Shown here: positions 10,250 to 20,239 of the stretch, piece after piece
How positions within the stretch are numbered: the first letter of the stretch is position 1
How the letters are laid out: every line of letters starts with the position of its first letter
DNA from: Cutibacterium porci
GTDB lineage: Bacteria; Actinomycetota; Actinomycetes; Propionibacteriales; Propionibacteriaceae
Reading direction: 5' to 3'
Length of the DNA stretch: 64,000 bases
NCBI RefSeq assembly: GCF_009696315.1
Contig: NZ_VUMG01000001.1
Location: forward strand, 372,001 to 436,000
Program-made: the position numbers and the translations under genes
Notes under the pieces: generated by a model
Databases searched by the model: none
Told to the model about the DNA's origin: nothing
The model's input: only the letters and a program-made list of their open reading frames with translations

Positions 10250-11794
10250 GTGACCATCCCTGATCCGAAAGACGACGCCCTCGATGGCAGGCGCGGCGGC
10301 GCATACTTCAACGACGGATCCACGGGTTACGTGGCCCGCCGAGCCCTCGATGCTCCGCGACGATCCCGCGTGTCTCGGCTAGGACTGGACCGTCGTATTG
10401 GTGGACGCATGGGCCGTTATGCGTGGCCGCGTGGCATGTTCTTTGATCCTGGCCCCTGGGCCATCTTGAGCGCTATCGTCGTCTGGCTACTCACTATTTA
10501 CCGTGTCACTCCGTGTGTACAGCACGATGCAGCGAAGGCCGTCGATTTCTATCAGCGGCAGTGCTATTCGGACATTCCGACGATATATCGGGTGTCAGGG
10601 ATGGGTCATGGCGGGTCGCTGTTCGCGAACCCGGGTATTGCCCAAACCCCCCTCGTCACTGTTCTTATGGCATTTTGTCGCCGAGTGGTGTGGGCTTTCG
10701 GGGCAGAGGTTTCGCCGACGGCCACGGATCAGCAGGTTTTGGACGCCGCTAATGCTTACTGGGGAGTAGCTCAGATTGTGCTCTTCGTGGCGTTCCTAGC
10801 CGTCGCGATCTCCGTTATGTTGCTGGGGCGCGAATCAGACACGAACCTTCCGGTCGACGATATGGGCCGACCGACCCAGGCGCGACGCCGATCGTGGGAC
10901 GTCTTCTGGGTGGTGTTGTGCCCGGCGGTGTATCTTGCTGGCCTCATCGACTTCTCCATGGTTCCTGTTGCCCTAGCGACGACGTCTATGCTCGCCTGGG
11001 CTCGTCGTCGCCCGTGGTTAGCCGGAGTCTTGATGGGGTTAGCGTGCGCAGGAAGCCTCCAAGCGGCCGTGGTCGCTTTCGCCGTCATGGTGTGCTGCTT
11101 GCGTGCCACACGGTTACCGGAACTGGGCCGGTATCTTTTGTCGGGATTCGTTGTGCTGGCGGTCTGCCACGTCATTGCGGCCCGTTTGAGCTTGACTACC
11201 TGGTGGGCCTACCTGCGCTCAACGTTTTGGTCGGGGACCGGTTTGGGGACGATCTGGTACGTCATCCAGGATTCTTCCGGCGCCACGATTCCTGGGATTG
11301 GCTGGATTACCGGCACCTTGACGGTCGGTGGTCTGCTCGGACTGGCATGGTTGTCGATGACGGTGCCGAGGCGCCCGCGCATCGCCCAAGTCGCGTGCCT
11401 GGCCCTGCTGATCCTATTCATCACCAATAAGGTGTATTCGCCGCAGTGGGTGCTCCTCCTTGTCCCGCTTGCAGCCCTAGCTCGCCCGGATCTGCGGGAT
11501 TGGGGTGTGCTCATGGTGGGGGAGTGTTTTTACTCCTTGGCTGTGTGGGCCCATTTGGGTGGGCTTTCGCTGCCTGGCGGTTCTGACGCTGACATCGTCT
11601 ATTGGGCGTCAATTGTGCTGCGCCTGGCCTGCGAAATGTGGTTCGCCTGGGGGGCTTTGGACGACATCCGACGCCCGTGGAATGACGTCGTCAGGGTGGG
11701 GTATGCCGACGACCCGACCGGTGGCATCCTTGATCACGCCCCGGATCCAACACCTGAGCCTGCCCAGGAGCCCAGCGCGGAGGCTGCTCAATGA
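10250..11794 (+). CDS. GT87-like polytopic membrane glycosyltransferase
   Basis: A 514-aa protein with a soluble N-terminus of about 60 residues and roughly ten hydrophobic segments. It resembles the actinobacterial alpha-(1,2)-mannosyltransferase-like GT87/DUF2029 family, which uses polyprenyl-phosphate sugars on the outer face of the membrane. The position just after a class A PBP matches mycobacterial Rv0051. The start is a GTG 9 bp after the PBP stop. The next gene overlaps by 4 bp (ATGA). Donor and acceptor are unknown. Confidence 0.7.
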   Translation: MTIPDPKDDALDGRRGGAYFNDGSTGYVARRALDAPRRSRVSRLGLDRRIGGRMGRYAWPRGMFFDPGPWAILSAIVVWLLTIYRVTPCVQHDAAKAVDFYQRQCYSDIPTIYRVSGMGHGGSLFANPGIAQTPLVTVLMAFCRRVVWAFGAEVSPTATDQQVLDAANAYWGVAQIVLFVAFLAVAISVMLLGRESDTNLPVDDMGRPTQARRRSWDVFWVVLCPAVYLAGLIDFSMVPVALATTSMLAWARRRPWLAGVLMGLACAGSLQAAVVAFAVMVCCLRATRLPELGRYLLSGFVVLAVCHVIAARLSLTTWWAYLRSTFWSGTGLGTIWYVIQDSSGATIPGIGWITGTLTVGGLLGLAWLSMTVPRRPRIAQVACLALLILFITNKVYSPQWVLLLVPLAALARPDLRDWGVLMVGECFYSLAVWAHLGGLSLPGGSDADIVYWASIVLRLACEMWFAWGALDDIRRPWNDVVRVGYADDPTGGILDHAPDPTPEPAQEPSAEAAQ

Positions 11795-12960
11795 CGCGGC
11801 GCTCTACCACGAGGCGATCTGCTCGTGACACTGGTGGGCTGCTGGTGGCGCAGACGTGGTTGGGTAGCCGTGCGATCCTGCTGATTGTCGCCGTCGTCGT
11901 CATGGCGGGGTATCACCGCACGTTTTCTCAGGTGACGGGCAATTGGGACGTGCAGCACTATATGTCGATTGCGCGCAACGGATATGCCGATCCTCTCGAA
12001 ATGGCGTTCTTCCCCGGGCTCCCGGCTTTATTGAAAGGCGGCAGCCTCCTCGGTATTCCTATGGAGGTCACCGGGGTAATCCTTGGTCTCATAGGTTCGG
12101 GTCTGGCTGCATGGGCTCTGTTCCGGATTGGCGGAGTGGTCCCCGCCTGCCTGTGGCTCATCGCTCCGACAACGGTGTTTACCGTTGTCGGGTACACAGA
12201 GGCACTGTTTTGTGCTGCTGCTTTTTGGGCTTGGGAGCGTGCTCGTGCCAAACGGTGGTGGTCGGCAGCCCTCCTCGCGGCAGTGGCATGCACGTTGCGA
12301 GTTTCTGGCCTCTTTCTGGTAGGGGCGTTGGCAGTATTGGCTGTCGTTGGTGATGGTGACGAGGGCCATCCAACGAGCCAGGCTGCTCGACGCCGCCGCA
12401 CCACGGAAATCGTCAATCGATTGTCGACGCTGCTGGTGCCTACCGTTGTGTTAGCGGCGTTTGCGGGGTGGCTGCATCGACTGACCGGGTCGTGGACGGC
12501 ATGGTCCCAGGCCCAAACGAAAGGGTGGGGGCGCGGCTTTACGACTCCGGTCGAGACGCTGCGCCATACCTTGCCTGCCACCCACGCCGAGACCTGGCAA
12601 TCCACCTATGGTGCCGGAGCTACCGGGGTGGCGATCATGTTTCGCCTCGAACTCGTTTCGGTGGCGCTGGGCATCGTGGTGTTCCTGTATTGCCTTATTC
12701 GACGCCGGTGGGCCTCGGCATCGTGGGTGGGCATTCAAGTTGTGGCCTTCTCGATCGGGTACTGGTATATGAGCGTCAACCGGGCCACCTTGTTGTGGTT
12801 CCCGCTTTTCGTTGCCCTTGGCGAGGCTAGCCGAGGCCCATCTAAGCCCCCCGGCTTGGTGCTGTTGTGGCGGGGAATTATGGGCATCATCGTCGCTGTT
12901 GATCTTGCCGTCATGGTGTGGTGGGGCTGGCGATTCTTTACTGGGGGGTGGGCCAGTTGA
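11791..12960 (+). CDS. PIG-V/GT39-like integral membrane mannosyltransferase
   Basis: A 389-aa protein with about nine hydrophobic segments. The first loop holds WDVQHYMSIARNGY and then MAFFPGLPAL, followed by GYTEALFCAAAFWAWERA. These match the conserved loop motifs of bacterial PIG-V-like mannosyltransferases, where an acidic residue in the first loop is catalytic. It probably transfers a sugar from a polyprenyl carrier to a lipoglycan or wall glycan at the outer membrane face. It is translationally coupled to both neighbours. Confidence 0.7.
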   Translation: MTRRSTTRRSARDTGGLLVAQTWLGSRAILLIVAVVVMAGYHRTFSQVTGNWDVQHYMSIARNGYADPLEMAFFPGLPALLKGGSLLGIPMEVTGVILGLIGSGLAAWALFRIGGVVPACLWLIAPTTVFTVVGYTEALFCAAAFWAWERARAKRWWSAALLAAVACTLRVSGLFLVGALAVLAVVGDGDEGHPTSQAARRRRTTEIVNRLSTLLVPTVVLAAFAGWLHRLTGSWTAWSQAQTKGWGRGFTTPVETLRHTLPATHAETWQSTYGAGATGVAIMFRLELVSVALGIVVFLYCLIRRRWASASWVGIQVVAFSIGYWYMSVNRATLLWFPLFVALGEASRGPSKPPGLVLLWRGIMGIIVAVDLAVMVWWGWRFFTGGWAS

Positions 12961-14276
12961 GACTGGCATACGCGCGCGAATTCCGGGCCCTGCCGGTCGC
13001 CGAAAAAGTCACCGTGATAGGGGTCATCCTCGCGCTGTTTGTGATGCAATTTGTCGACACCCGGCACGGTCTATGGACTCCATGGACGGTATCAATTCAA
13101 CTCGTGGTGTGCGCGGTCGCGACGGTATGCCTGGGCCCCGCTGCCTGGCGACGGCGGCATACCATGAGCCGTACAGGCTGGATTTTTGTCGCGGAGATCG
13201 CGGTCATCATCATGTGGTCCCTCGTATCCTCGATGCTTGCCCCGCAGGCCATCGTGTGGCGTACCACGGTGCCGCGAATCCACCAGGTGATGCCTCCAAT
13301 CACGGCGTTGGTGACGATGACCGCCGCCCTTGAAACAGTTCTCGTCTTATCTGGGGAAGGTCGCCGACTAGCAGTCCTCGGCGGAGCTTCTGGAGTGCTC
13401 CTAGGAGCAGTAATGGACTGGCCGGTTCAAGCTGCGATCCACCGCAGTCCACGGCTTGCGAGCGCCATGGGCGGGTCAGCGGTTCTTCACGTCGCTGTGA
13501 TACTCGCCGCCGGGGTGTTTCTTGACGGCTCCCGGACAGCATGCTCGAAAGGCCGACGCCTCTTCTTTGCCACTGTGGGTTGTGGTGCCCTCGTCATGGC
13601 TATCGCCACCGGTTCTCGCGCGGCTCTCATTGTTGTCGCGATTTTCGGCGCGTGGACGCTGGTAGCGTGGGGTCGCCAGCATCCCCGTTTCGTCGGGGGC
13701 CTGGCGGCAGCTATGGCGATAGCGCTGATTTCCCTTATTGCGTCAGTACCGGCTCTCAGACGCCTGGCAACCTGGACGTCTCCAGCTCGCCTTCATGCGG
13801 CTGAAGTCGGCTGGGGCGCAGTCTCAAGCTCGTGGACCTATCTACTCCTCGGGGTGGGGTCAGGTCGGATCTTCCCGTGGTACGCCATTGAGGATAAGTT
13901 TATTGCGGCTCCGGGGGCCGGAATCATTGGCACCCCATTTGGAACGGCCCTTAACTCCGCCCATTCGGTTTTCGTATTGGTGGCCTCCGAGCTTGGGGTG
14001 TTGATGTTTCTCGTGCTGTGTGCCGCGATCGTTGTGCTGTGGGGTAACGCATGGCGTGGTGTGCGGTCTCGCTCTGCGTGGGCTGTGACCTCGATGGCGC
14101 TTGCTGCCACGACGGTTGCATGGGGGTTCGACACCTACCTGTTGAAGAACTTCGCGGTCTCGACGTGGTGGTGGCTCGTGGCTGGCTCCGTGCTGGCATC
14201 TGGGGGCGAGTATCTCGGGCGGTACCGTCAGCGACTCGGCCTGATTCCAGTAAGTGACGGCTACCTGGCAGGGTAG
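12957..14276 (+). CDS. O-antigen ligase/polymerase-like membrane protein (1 of 4)
   Basis: A 439-aa polytopic protein with about 11-12 hydrophobic segments and a large loop before the last helices. The loop begins LLGVGSGRIFPWY and reaches SAHSVFVLVASELGVL, the G-x-G ... H ... E-x-G pattern of the Wzy_C/WaaL superfamily. The TTG at 12957 is preferred because it overlaps the previous stop (TTGA) and has a G-rich SD-like stretch before it; an in-frame GTG at 12918 has none. It shares the WPWF/FPWY-type loop with the protein at 21352, so the two are paralogues. It likely polymerises or ligates lipid-linked glycans. Confidence 0.75.
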   Translation: MRLAYAREFRALPVAEKVTVIGVILALFVMQFVDTRHGLWTPWTVSIQLVVCAVATVCLGPAAWRRRHTMSRTGWIFVAEIAVIIMWSLVSSMLAPQAIVWRTTVPRIHQVMPPITALVTMTAALETVLVLSGEGRRLAVLGGASGVLLGAVMDWPVQAAIHRSPRLASAMGGSAVLHVAVILAAGVFLDGSRTACSKGRRLFFATVGCGALVMAIATGSRAALIVVAIFGAWTLVAWGRQHPRFVGGLAAAMAIALISLIASVPALRRLATWTSPARLHAAEVGWGAVSSSWTYLLLGVGSGRIFPWYAIEDKFIAAPGAGIIGTPFGTALNSAHSVFVLVASELGVLMFLVLCAAIVVLWGNAWRGVRSRSAWAVTSMALAATTVAWGFDTYLLKNFAVSTWWWLVAGSVLASGGEYLGRYRQRLGLIPVSDGYLAG

Positions 14277-14283
14277 CCGTCAC
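14254..14283. terminator. Bidirectional hairpin between convergent genes
   Basis: A perfect 12-bp stem (GTGACGGCTACC / GGTAGCCGTCAC) with a 6-nt loop overlaps the stop codon of the ligase-like gene and ends 8 bp before the stop of the opposing Wzz-like gene. No clear U-tract on either strand. Position and symmetry fit a shared terminator. Confidence 0.7.
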
Positions 14284-14290
14284 GCGTGCG

Positions 14291-15541
14291 TCATCGACGA
14301 GCTAACACCACGCCGTCAAGGTGGGCGCGGGACATCGACAACAGCTCTAGATGGTCGCTGAGTGCACGTTTGGGAGTCACTGCCTGGCCCACGACGACAA
14401 CCGCTGAGGTGGTCTTAGACGCGACCGTCAGGGAATCAGAGGCCTCGAACCCCGCTGCGGCATTCACAATCACGGTGTCGTAATGGGATCCGAGCTCCTG
14501 CAATAGAGAGGCAAATTTCTCGTCGCTGAGCAGCTCTCCGCTGTTATCGGTAGCGGTACCGGCAGGAATGACGTCGGCCTCGTCTTGTGTGCCTGTAATG
14601 AGGACGTCGGCGGTGGTGGCGCGACCGGCGAGTAGGTCAGACAATCCTGTGGTAGAGCGATCGAGGCCTCGCGCCTGTGTTGCACTGGCGTGGGCGAGGT
14701 CGGCGTCAATAAGGACGGTGTTGGTGCCGGTTCGGGTGAGGCTTCCGGCGACCGCGCTAGAGATTGCTCCGGCGTTGGTGCGTTCTGACGTCGGGCACAA
14801 GGCCACGGATCGGATGCCATCTCGGGCTGGCATGAAGGAGATGTTGTGGGCGAGCGGTGTGATCTCACTAGCGCTAGGAGATGTCGAAACTCGTCCTAGG
14901 ATCGACGAGTCCACTACCTCAGCGATGTCCTCGGGGTCATGGATCGTGGTGGTGAGAATGGCCCGAACGAACAGGTAGATGAGTCCGACGAGGAGGCCGA
15001 TAAGGATCCCGACCACGATGCTCTTGGTAATGGAGCGATCGGTTCCCTGCACTGGCGCGGTGGTGACGCTCGCGTGAACGATGGACAGCAGCGGCTTGTC
15101 ACCCTTGGCGTGGGGTGCCTGCGATACGACTTTCTCAAGCTCCTTGACCAGGTTACTGACGACCCTCTTGGTGCTGGCTTCGTCATCGCTGGAATAGACG
15201 ATTTGCATAAACATTGGTGACGGGGTCACCTTCACCGACTGCTCCAGGGATTTTGACGACACCGCTGGGTGCAAGCTGGCCCCGAGCGGCTCGAGGACGG
15301 CGGCAGAGGTGAGGTAATCCGAATACGAGGTGATGAGATGGGTGGTGTACTCCGATGCCGCAGACGGGTTATCGAAGGTTTGGAAAGCCTCTGACGTGAA
15401 CATGACGTCGGCCTCGGCTTCGTAACTGGTGTGAGATATGGCGAAATGGCCGACTCCGGCAACGACCGCGACAATAACGGCGACAATCGCCGATGAGGCC
15501 AGAAAGTGGCGTGCGTTCCGGAACATTGTACGTAGCTGCAT
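14291..15541 (-). CDS. Wzz/BY-kinase-like chain-length protein with degenerate P-loop
   Basis: A 416-aa protein. The N-terminal part has a TM helix (about 15-35), an extracytoplasmic Wzz-type domain and a second TM helix (about 170-195). The C-terminal part has the fold order of a bacterial tyrosine kinase/ParA-like ATPase: VLIDADL (Walker A') is kept. However, the stretch that should be the Walker A loop reads PTSERTNAGAISS, with no GxGKT core, and there is no C-terminal Tyr cluster. It probably regulates glycan chain length without kinase activity, or needs a partner. It is transcribed divergently from the glycosyltransferase at 15623. The start has no good SD. Confidence 0.75.
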   Translation of the reverse strand: MQLRTMFRNARHFLASSAIVAVIVAVVAGVGHFAISHTSYEAEADVMFTSEAFQTFDNPSAASEYTTHLITSYSDYLTSAAVLEPLGASLHPAVSSKSLEQSVKVTPSPMFMQIVYSSDDEASTKRVVSNLVKELEKVVSQAPHAKGDKPLLSIVHASVTTAPVQGTDRSITKSIVVGILIGLLVGLIYLFVRAILTTTIHDPEDIAEVVDSSILGRVSTSPSASEITPLAHNISFMPARDGIRSVALCPTSERTNAGAISSAVAGSLTRTGTNTVLIDADLAHASATQARGLDRSTTGLSDLLAGRATTADVLITGTQDEADVIPAGTATDNSGELLSDEKFASLLQELGSHYDTVIVNAAAGFEASDSLTVASKTTSAVVVVGQAVTPKRALSDHLELLSMSRAHLDGVVLARR

Positions 15542-15622
15542 CCAACGACCGATCTGTCAAGGGTGGAGATGTGTATAGGCTGGAACAACCATAGCCCGTA
15601 GGACAACCAAGGAGCATCAGCC

Positions 15623-16984
15623 ATGCGACGATCAGGCGCACTGTCTGGCGTGTCGGCACGCGCGCGAAAGTGGGTTACGCAGCGGCGTCGCCGTGACGGA
15701 TCCCGCACGGGTGGCGGTGTTGACGGTCACGATCGGCCATTCGTTGTTTTGGTGACCTCACGGTTTCCCTACGGGTCGGCGGAGCAGTTCGCTGCCGCAG
15801 AATTACCGCATTGGGCTGCGCAGAATGTCGATTTTGTCATCCTTCCGGAGAAGAACGACACACCGAGTATTCACCCACGTGACCTTCCTGACGGTGTCAC
15901 CCTCGACACTCGTCTGCTCGAAAAGTGGGGAAGTCTCGGGGGGCAAGTGCTGTCAGTTCTCGACGCCCTGACCTCCGGCGTCTTCTGGAGAGAGGTTCGC
16001 GATCTCGCCAGCTTGGGTCGTCTGGATCGCTCTCGGGTCGTCTTTGCCCTGAGGTCCTGCGCCCAGATCACCATGGTCCGACGCACCCTGGTCGAACTGT
16101 CGAGGGAGCACGACGGGATCGATCTCGTTTACACCTACTGGCTGTCCGTCTCGACCGTGGGCGCCGCTCTGGCGAAAAAGCAGGGGGTCGTGAGTCGCGT
16201 GGCGTCGCGAGCTCACAACGCCGACATTTACGAGGATCGTCACCCCCTGCGCCATCATCCTGCGGTGCGTCAGGTTGTTGACGAGGTCGACCTGCTGGCC
16301 CCGATTGCCGCCGACGGAGCCGAATTTTGCATCGATCGCTATGGGTTCGACGAACATCACGTGGTCGTCAGCCGGTTGGGTGTCGATATCCCTTCGCGTG
16401 ATGCGTGGTCGCGTCCCAGCCCGGATGGCGTCTTCACCGTCTTTTCGGTGAGCACGATGACCCCATTTAAGCGGCTCGACCTGCTCATTGACTCACTCGC
16501 GGAGCTATCCGAACGTTGCGGCTCGACGACGTTGCGGTGGATTCATGCCGGGCAGGGGCGCCTCCATGACGAGCTTGAGGCTAGAGTCGCGCACAAGCTA
16601 GAGCCGGCTGGCGTCGAGGTGGAATGGCTGGGGCAGCTGGGGCATGAGGAACTCTTCGAGTGGTATCGCGGCCACGACGTTGATGTTCTCGTCAATACCA
16701 GCTCGTCGGAGGGCATCCCGGTATCCATGATGGAAGCGATGGCGCGAGGCGTCCCGGTCATCGGTACCGACGTCGGCGGGGTGCGTGAGATACTTCCGGA
16801 TGGCTGGTTGATGCCATCTGATCCGTCAGCGTCAGAGGTAGCTGAATTCATTGCGGAGCGGATGACCGACGTCAAGTCGGACCAGATTCGTCAGGAGGTG
16901 GCCCGTTTGGTGGCGGAAAAGTACGATGCCAACCGCAACTTTGACGCCTTTGTCGACCGCATGGTGACGGTGGCGAAGGCATGA
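15623..16984 (+). CDS. GT4-family glycosyltransferase
   Basis: A 453-aa cytoplasmic enzyme of the GT-B fold. The C-terminal nucleotide-sugar domain shows VSTMTPFKRLDLLIDSL, IHAGQGRL and the EX7E-type motif SSEGIPVSMMEAMARGVPVI followed by GTDVGG. An Arg-rich N-terminal extension of about 40 residues precedes the first Rossmann domain. The ATG at 15623 has AAGGAG about 10 bp upstream. It overlaps the next membrane protein by 4 bp, so it probably builds the repeat unit handled by that protein. Sugar specificity is unknown. Confidence 0.85.
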   Translation: MRRSGALSGVSARARKWVTQRRRRDGSRTGGGVDGHDRPFVVLVTSRFPYGSAEQFAAAELPHWAAQNVDFVILPEKNDTPSIHPRDLPDGVTLDTRLLEKWGSLGGQVLSVLDALTSGVFWREVRDLASLGRLDRSRVVFALRSCAQITMVRRTLVELSREHDGIDLVYTYWLSVSTVGAALAKKQGVVSRVASRAHNADIYEDRHPLRHHPAVRQVVDEVDLLAPIAADGAEFCIDRYGFDEHHVVVSRLGVDIPSRDAWSRPSPDGVFTVFSVSTMTPFKRLDLLIDSLAELSERCGSTTLRWIHAGQGRLHDELEARVAHKLEPAGVEVEWLGQLGHEELFEWYRGHDVDVLVNTSSSEGIPVSMMEAMARGVPVIGTDVGGVREILPDGWLMPSDPSASEVAEFIAERMTDVKSDQIRQEVARLVAEKYDANRNFDAFVDRMVTVAKA

Positions 16985-18321
16985 CGACGCTGGCGCAGCG
17001 AGCGGCCCTACCGAGCTCCCAGCCTTCCCCGGTGGCGGTGTGGTTCGTCAAGTGTTTCCTGATATTGCTGCCGTTCGCGTCGGCGTGGGCGTCCACCATC
17101 ACGATTGCCGGCCTGCCCCCGGTGCGCCTGCTGGTGGTGGCCCTGGTGGTGGCGGCCCTGGCTGCCCGCCCGAAGATCGAGGTAGTGTCGCAGGTTCTTA
17201 TTGCCGTCGGCATGTTCTGGGTGGCGATGGGGCTCTTCCTCATGAAAAGCCCGGAGGGCCTCAAGGAAATTCTCGGCGTCGTCGTTGGCTTGTTGACGAT
17301 GATCTCAGTGACTCTCGTCGGCCATGGCCTGTCCTGGATCATCCTGATGTGTCGGGCTTGGCTTGGTGGCGTCATCATCGCCATCATTCCCGGTTTCTAC
17401 GAGATCGCCACCGGCAAGCACATGCCTAACTATCGTCTCGGCGCAGCAGAGTGGGTACGCAAGAGCGCCACGGACATCGCTTCATTTATGGTGAATCCGA
17501 ACCTTTTTGCGTATTTCATCACCGCTGGGATGGTTGCCCTTATCGTGGGATGGCAACTTGAGAAGGGCTGGCTGAAGTGGACTTACGTCGTGGTGGCCTT
17601 GATGGTCCCCCCTGTGACGTGGTTTACCGGATCACGGTTGTGTGTGGCCGCGTGTGTGGTGTTGCTGGCGTGGATGTGCGTGCGGTCGCGAGTTCTGATG
17701 ACGCTTGCGGCCGTAGGGGCGTGCGCCGGGGCTGCCGTCGTCGTCACCACCGGGATGGTCCCGGCACTTATCGCCGCTTACAACACGTTCGTCGAAAATC
17801 TGTCCTCAAACTCAGGCCAGACCCGGCTGCACCTGTACCAGAACGCCGGCTGGATGTTCGTTGATACCAAAGGGGTCGGTATCGGTCCAGGTCGTTACGC
17901 TCGAGACGTCGCCGACGCACCGTGGCGAACATATGGCGCTGTGGATCCTCATAACGGCTTCACTGAGGTTTTTGTGGGATATGGCCTCATGGTCGGCGTC
18001 GTCCTGGTGGCGCTGGCGCTAGCTACCCTTATTGCGACTCTCCGGCGCGCCGGTGGGCACCCGGGCCACATTGAGACGGTCCTGCTACAGGCGGTCGGCG
18101 TCAGCTTAGTCATATGCCCAATCTTGGCTTTGGCTAACAGCTCGTACCTCAAGGCTCCCGTGGTGTGGTGCCAGATGGCCACTATCGCATTGTGGTGCCA
18201 ATATCTGCTCGCACCGGGGCTCGTCCCAAGACGGTCGGCGCGGTATGCCATTGACGGTACACAGCGGCTCCCCCGGCGGCGCCGAGTTCTAGCGCGGGCA
18301 CTGTCAACCAGTCAGGTGTGA
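16981..18321 (+). CDS. O-antigen ligase/polymerase-like membrane protein (2 of 4)
   Basis: A 446-aa polytopic protein. The late loop has GVGIGPGRYARDVA and then VDPHNGFTEVFVGYGLM, the G-x-G ... PHN ... G pattern typical of Wzy/WaaL-like enzymes. It is coupled to the upstream glycosyltransferase by an ATGA overlap. It most resembles the protein at 31738, which has NPHNGLIHVACDYG at the same place. Role: polymerisation or transfer of a lipid-linked glycan on the outer face of the membrane (inference). Confidence 0.75.
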   Translation: MTTLAQRAALPSSQPSPVAVWFVKCFLILLPFASAWASTITIAGLPPVRLLVVALVVAALAARPKIEVVSQVLIAVGMFWVAMGLFLMKSPEGLKEILGVVVGLLTMISVTLVGHGLSWIILMCRAWLGGVIIAIIPGFYEIATGKHMPNYRLGAAEWVRKSATDIASFMVNPNLFAYFITAGMVALIVGWQLEKGWLKWTYVVVALMVPPVTWFTGSRLCVAACVVLLAWMCVRSRVLMTLAAVGACAGAAVVVTTGMVPALIAAYNTFVENLSSNSGQTRLHLYQNAGWMFVDTKGVGIGPGRYARDVADAPWRTYGAVDPHNGFTEVFVGYGLMVGVVLVALALATLIATLRRAGGHPGHIETVLLQAVGVSLVICPILALANSSYLKAPVVWCQMATIALWCQYLLAPGLVPRRSARYAIDGTQRLPRRRRVLARALSTSQV

Positions 18322-18426
18322 GGACGGTTGCGGGAGTGTTTCGGCTTGTCGGAGTGGCCCCGTCGGCGTCGTGTTCTTCACCCGAGTAGTCTGGCCCTGA
18401 TGTAACCGGCATGAAAGGCGTCCCAC

Positions 18427-19044
<618 letters not shown>

Positions 19045-19067
19045 GCCCGTCGTCCCCCCAAACACCC

Positions 19068-19089
19068 TGTGGGTGCCGAGGCACCCACA
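19068..19089 (+). other. Perfect 10-bp hairpin between wbpD and wbpE
   Basis: TGTGGGTGCC and GGCACCCACA are separated by two bases, so the realistic fold is a 9-bp stem with a CGAG tetraloop. It sits 24 nt after the wbpD stop and 24 nt before the wbpE SD. With no U-tract, it is more likely an mRNA stability or processing element than a full terminator. Confidence 0.5.
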
Positions 19090-19126
19090 AACCGGGCTTC
19101 CCGTCCGAATAGTTAGGAGCTTTTAC

Positions 19127-20239
19127 GTGACCGCCCAGTTCATTCCTCCCGCCAAGCCGATCCTCGGTGACGACGAGCGCAAAGCCGTCGACGAGGTTAT
19201 TGCCTCCGGCATGGTTGCTCAGGGTCCCCAGGTTCACGCCTTCGAGGATGAGTTCTCCTCCCAGGTCGTCGATGGGGTCCATTGCGTCGCCGTCAACTCG
19301 GGGACCTCAGCCCTCCACATCGGCCTACTCGCCTCAGGTATCGGTGAGGGCGACGAGGTGATCGTCCCCTCCTTCACCTTCGCCGCTACCGGCAACTCGG
19401 TCGCCCTGTCCGGCGCTAAGCCGGTGTTCGCCGACGTCGATCCGATCACGTTCACCCTCGACCCGGCGTCCATTGAGGCTTCTATCACCGACAAGACCGC
19501 TGCGATTCTGCCGGTGCACCTGTACGGTCTGCCGGCCAATATGTCGCAAATTCGCGCGATCGCAGATAAGCACGGCCTCAAGATTTTTGAGGATTGTGCT
19601 CAGGCGCACGCTGCCAGCATCGACGGCAAGCACGTCGGTACCTTCGGCACCTTCGGAGCGTTCTCGTTCTACCCGACCAAGAACATGACCTCTGGCGAGG
19701 GCGGCATGATCACCACCTCTGACGCGGAGGTCGCCCGTAAGGCTGCCATGCTCCGCAACCAGGGCATGGAGAAGCGTTACGCCAACGAGTACGTTGGTCT
19801 CAACAACCGCATGACCGATATCCATGCCTCTATTGGTCGGGTGCAGTTGACCAAGTTGGCCGGGTGGACGAAGACCCGTCAACAGAATGCGGCATTCCTG
19901 TCCCAGAACATCACCGAGGCCGTCACCCCCACCGTGCCGGAGGGGTACGTGCACGTTTACCACCAGTACACGATCCGTCTCGACGGAGCCACCGGCGATG
20001 AGCGTGACCGTTTCGTTACCGCCCTCAAGGAAGAGCACCAGGTCGGTTCGGGCGTCTACTACCCGATTCCGAACCATCGCTTGCCCTCACTGGCTCCTTA
20101 CGCTCCCGGTCTGGAGCTGCCGAACACCGAGAAGGTCGCCGCTGAGTGCGTCTCGCTACCGGTCCATCCCTCCTTGTCCCAAGCTGATCTCGAGCGCATC
20201 GTCGCTGGTGTCAACGCCTGTGCGAAGGCAGGTGCCTGA
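19127..20239 (+). CDS. wbpE: WbpE-like PLP aminotransferase (DegT/DnrJ/EryC1/StrS family)
   Basis: A 370-aa enzyme that should transfer an amino group from glutamate to C3 of UDP-3-keto-GlcNAcA. Lys185 in SFYPTKNMTS is the predicted PLP Schiff-base residue; EDCAQAHAA and GEGGMITT are family motifs. The reading frame extends to 19073, but GTG at 19127 with TTAGGAGC 8 bp before it is the clear start, and it puts IPPAKP at the usual N-terminal place. The stop overlaps the wbpB start (TGATG). Confidence 0.88.
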   Translation: MTAQFIPPAKPILGDDERKAVDEVIASGMVAQGPQVHAFEDEFSSQVVDGVHCVAVNSGTSALHIGLLASGIGEGDEVIVPSFTFAATGNSVALSGAKPVFADVDPITFTLDPASIEASITDKTAAILPVHLYGLPANMSQIRAIADKHGLKIFEDCAQAHAASIDGKHVGTFGTFGAFSFYPTKNMTSGEGGMITTSDAEVARKAAMLRNQGMEKRYANEYVGLNNRMTDIHASIGRVQLTKLAGWTKTRQQNAAFLSQNITEAVTPTVPEGYVHVYHQYTIRLDGATGDERDRFVTALKEEHQVGSGVYYPIPNHRLPSLAPYAPGLELPNTEKVAAECVSLPVHPSLSQADLERIVAGVNACAKAGA

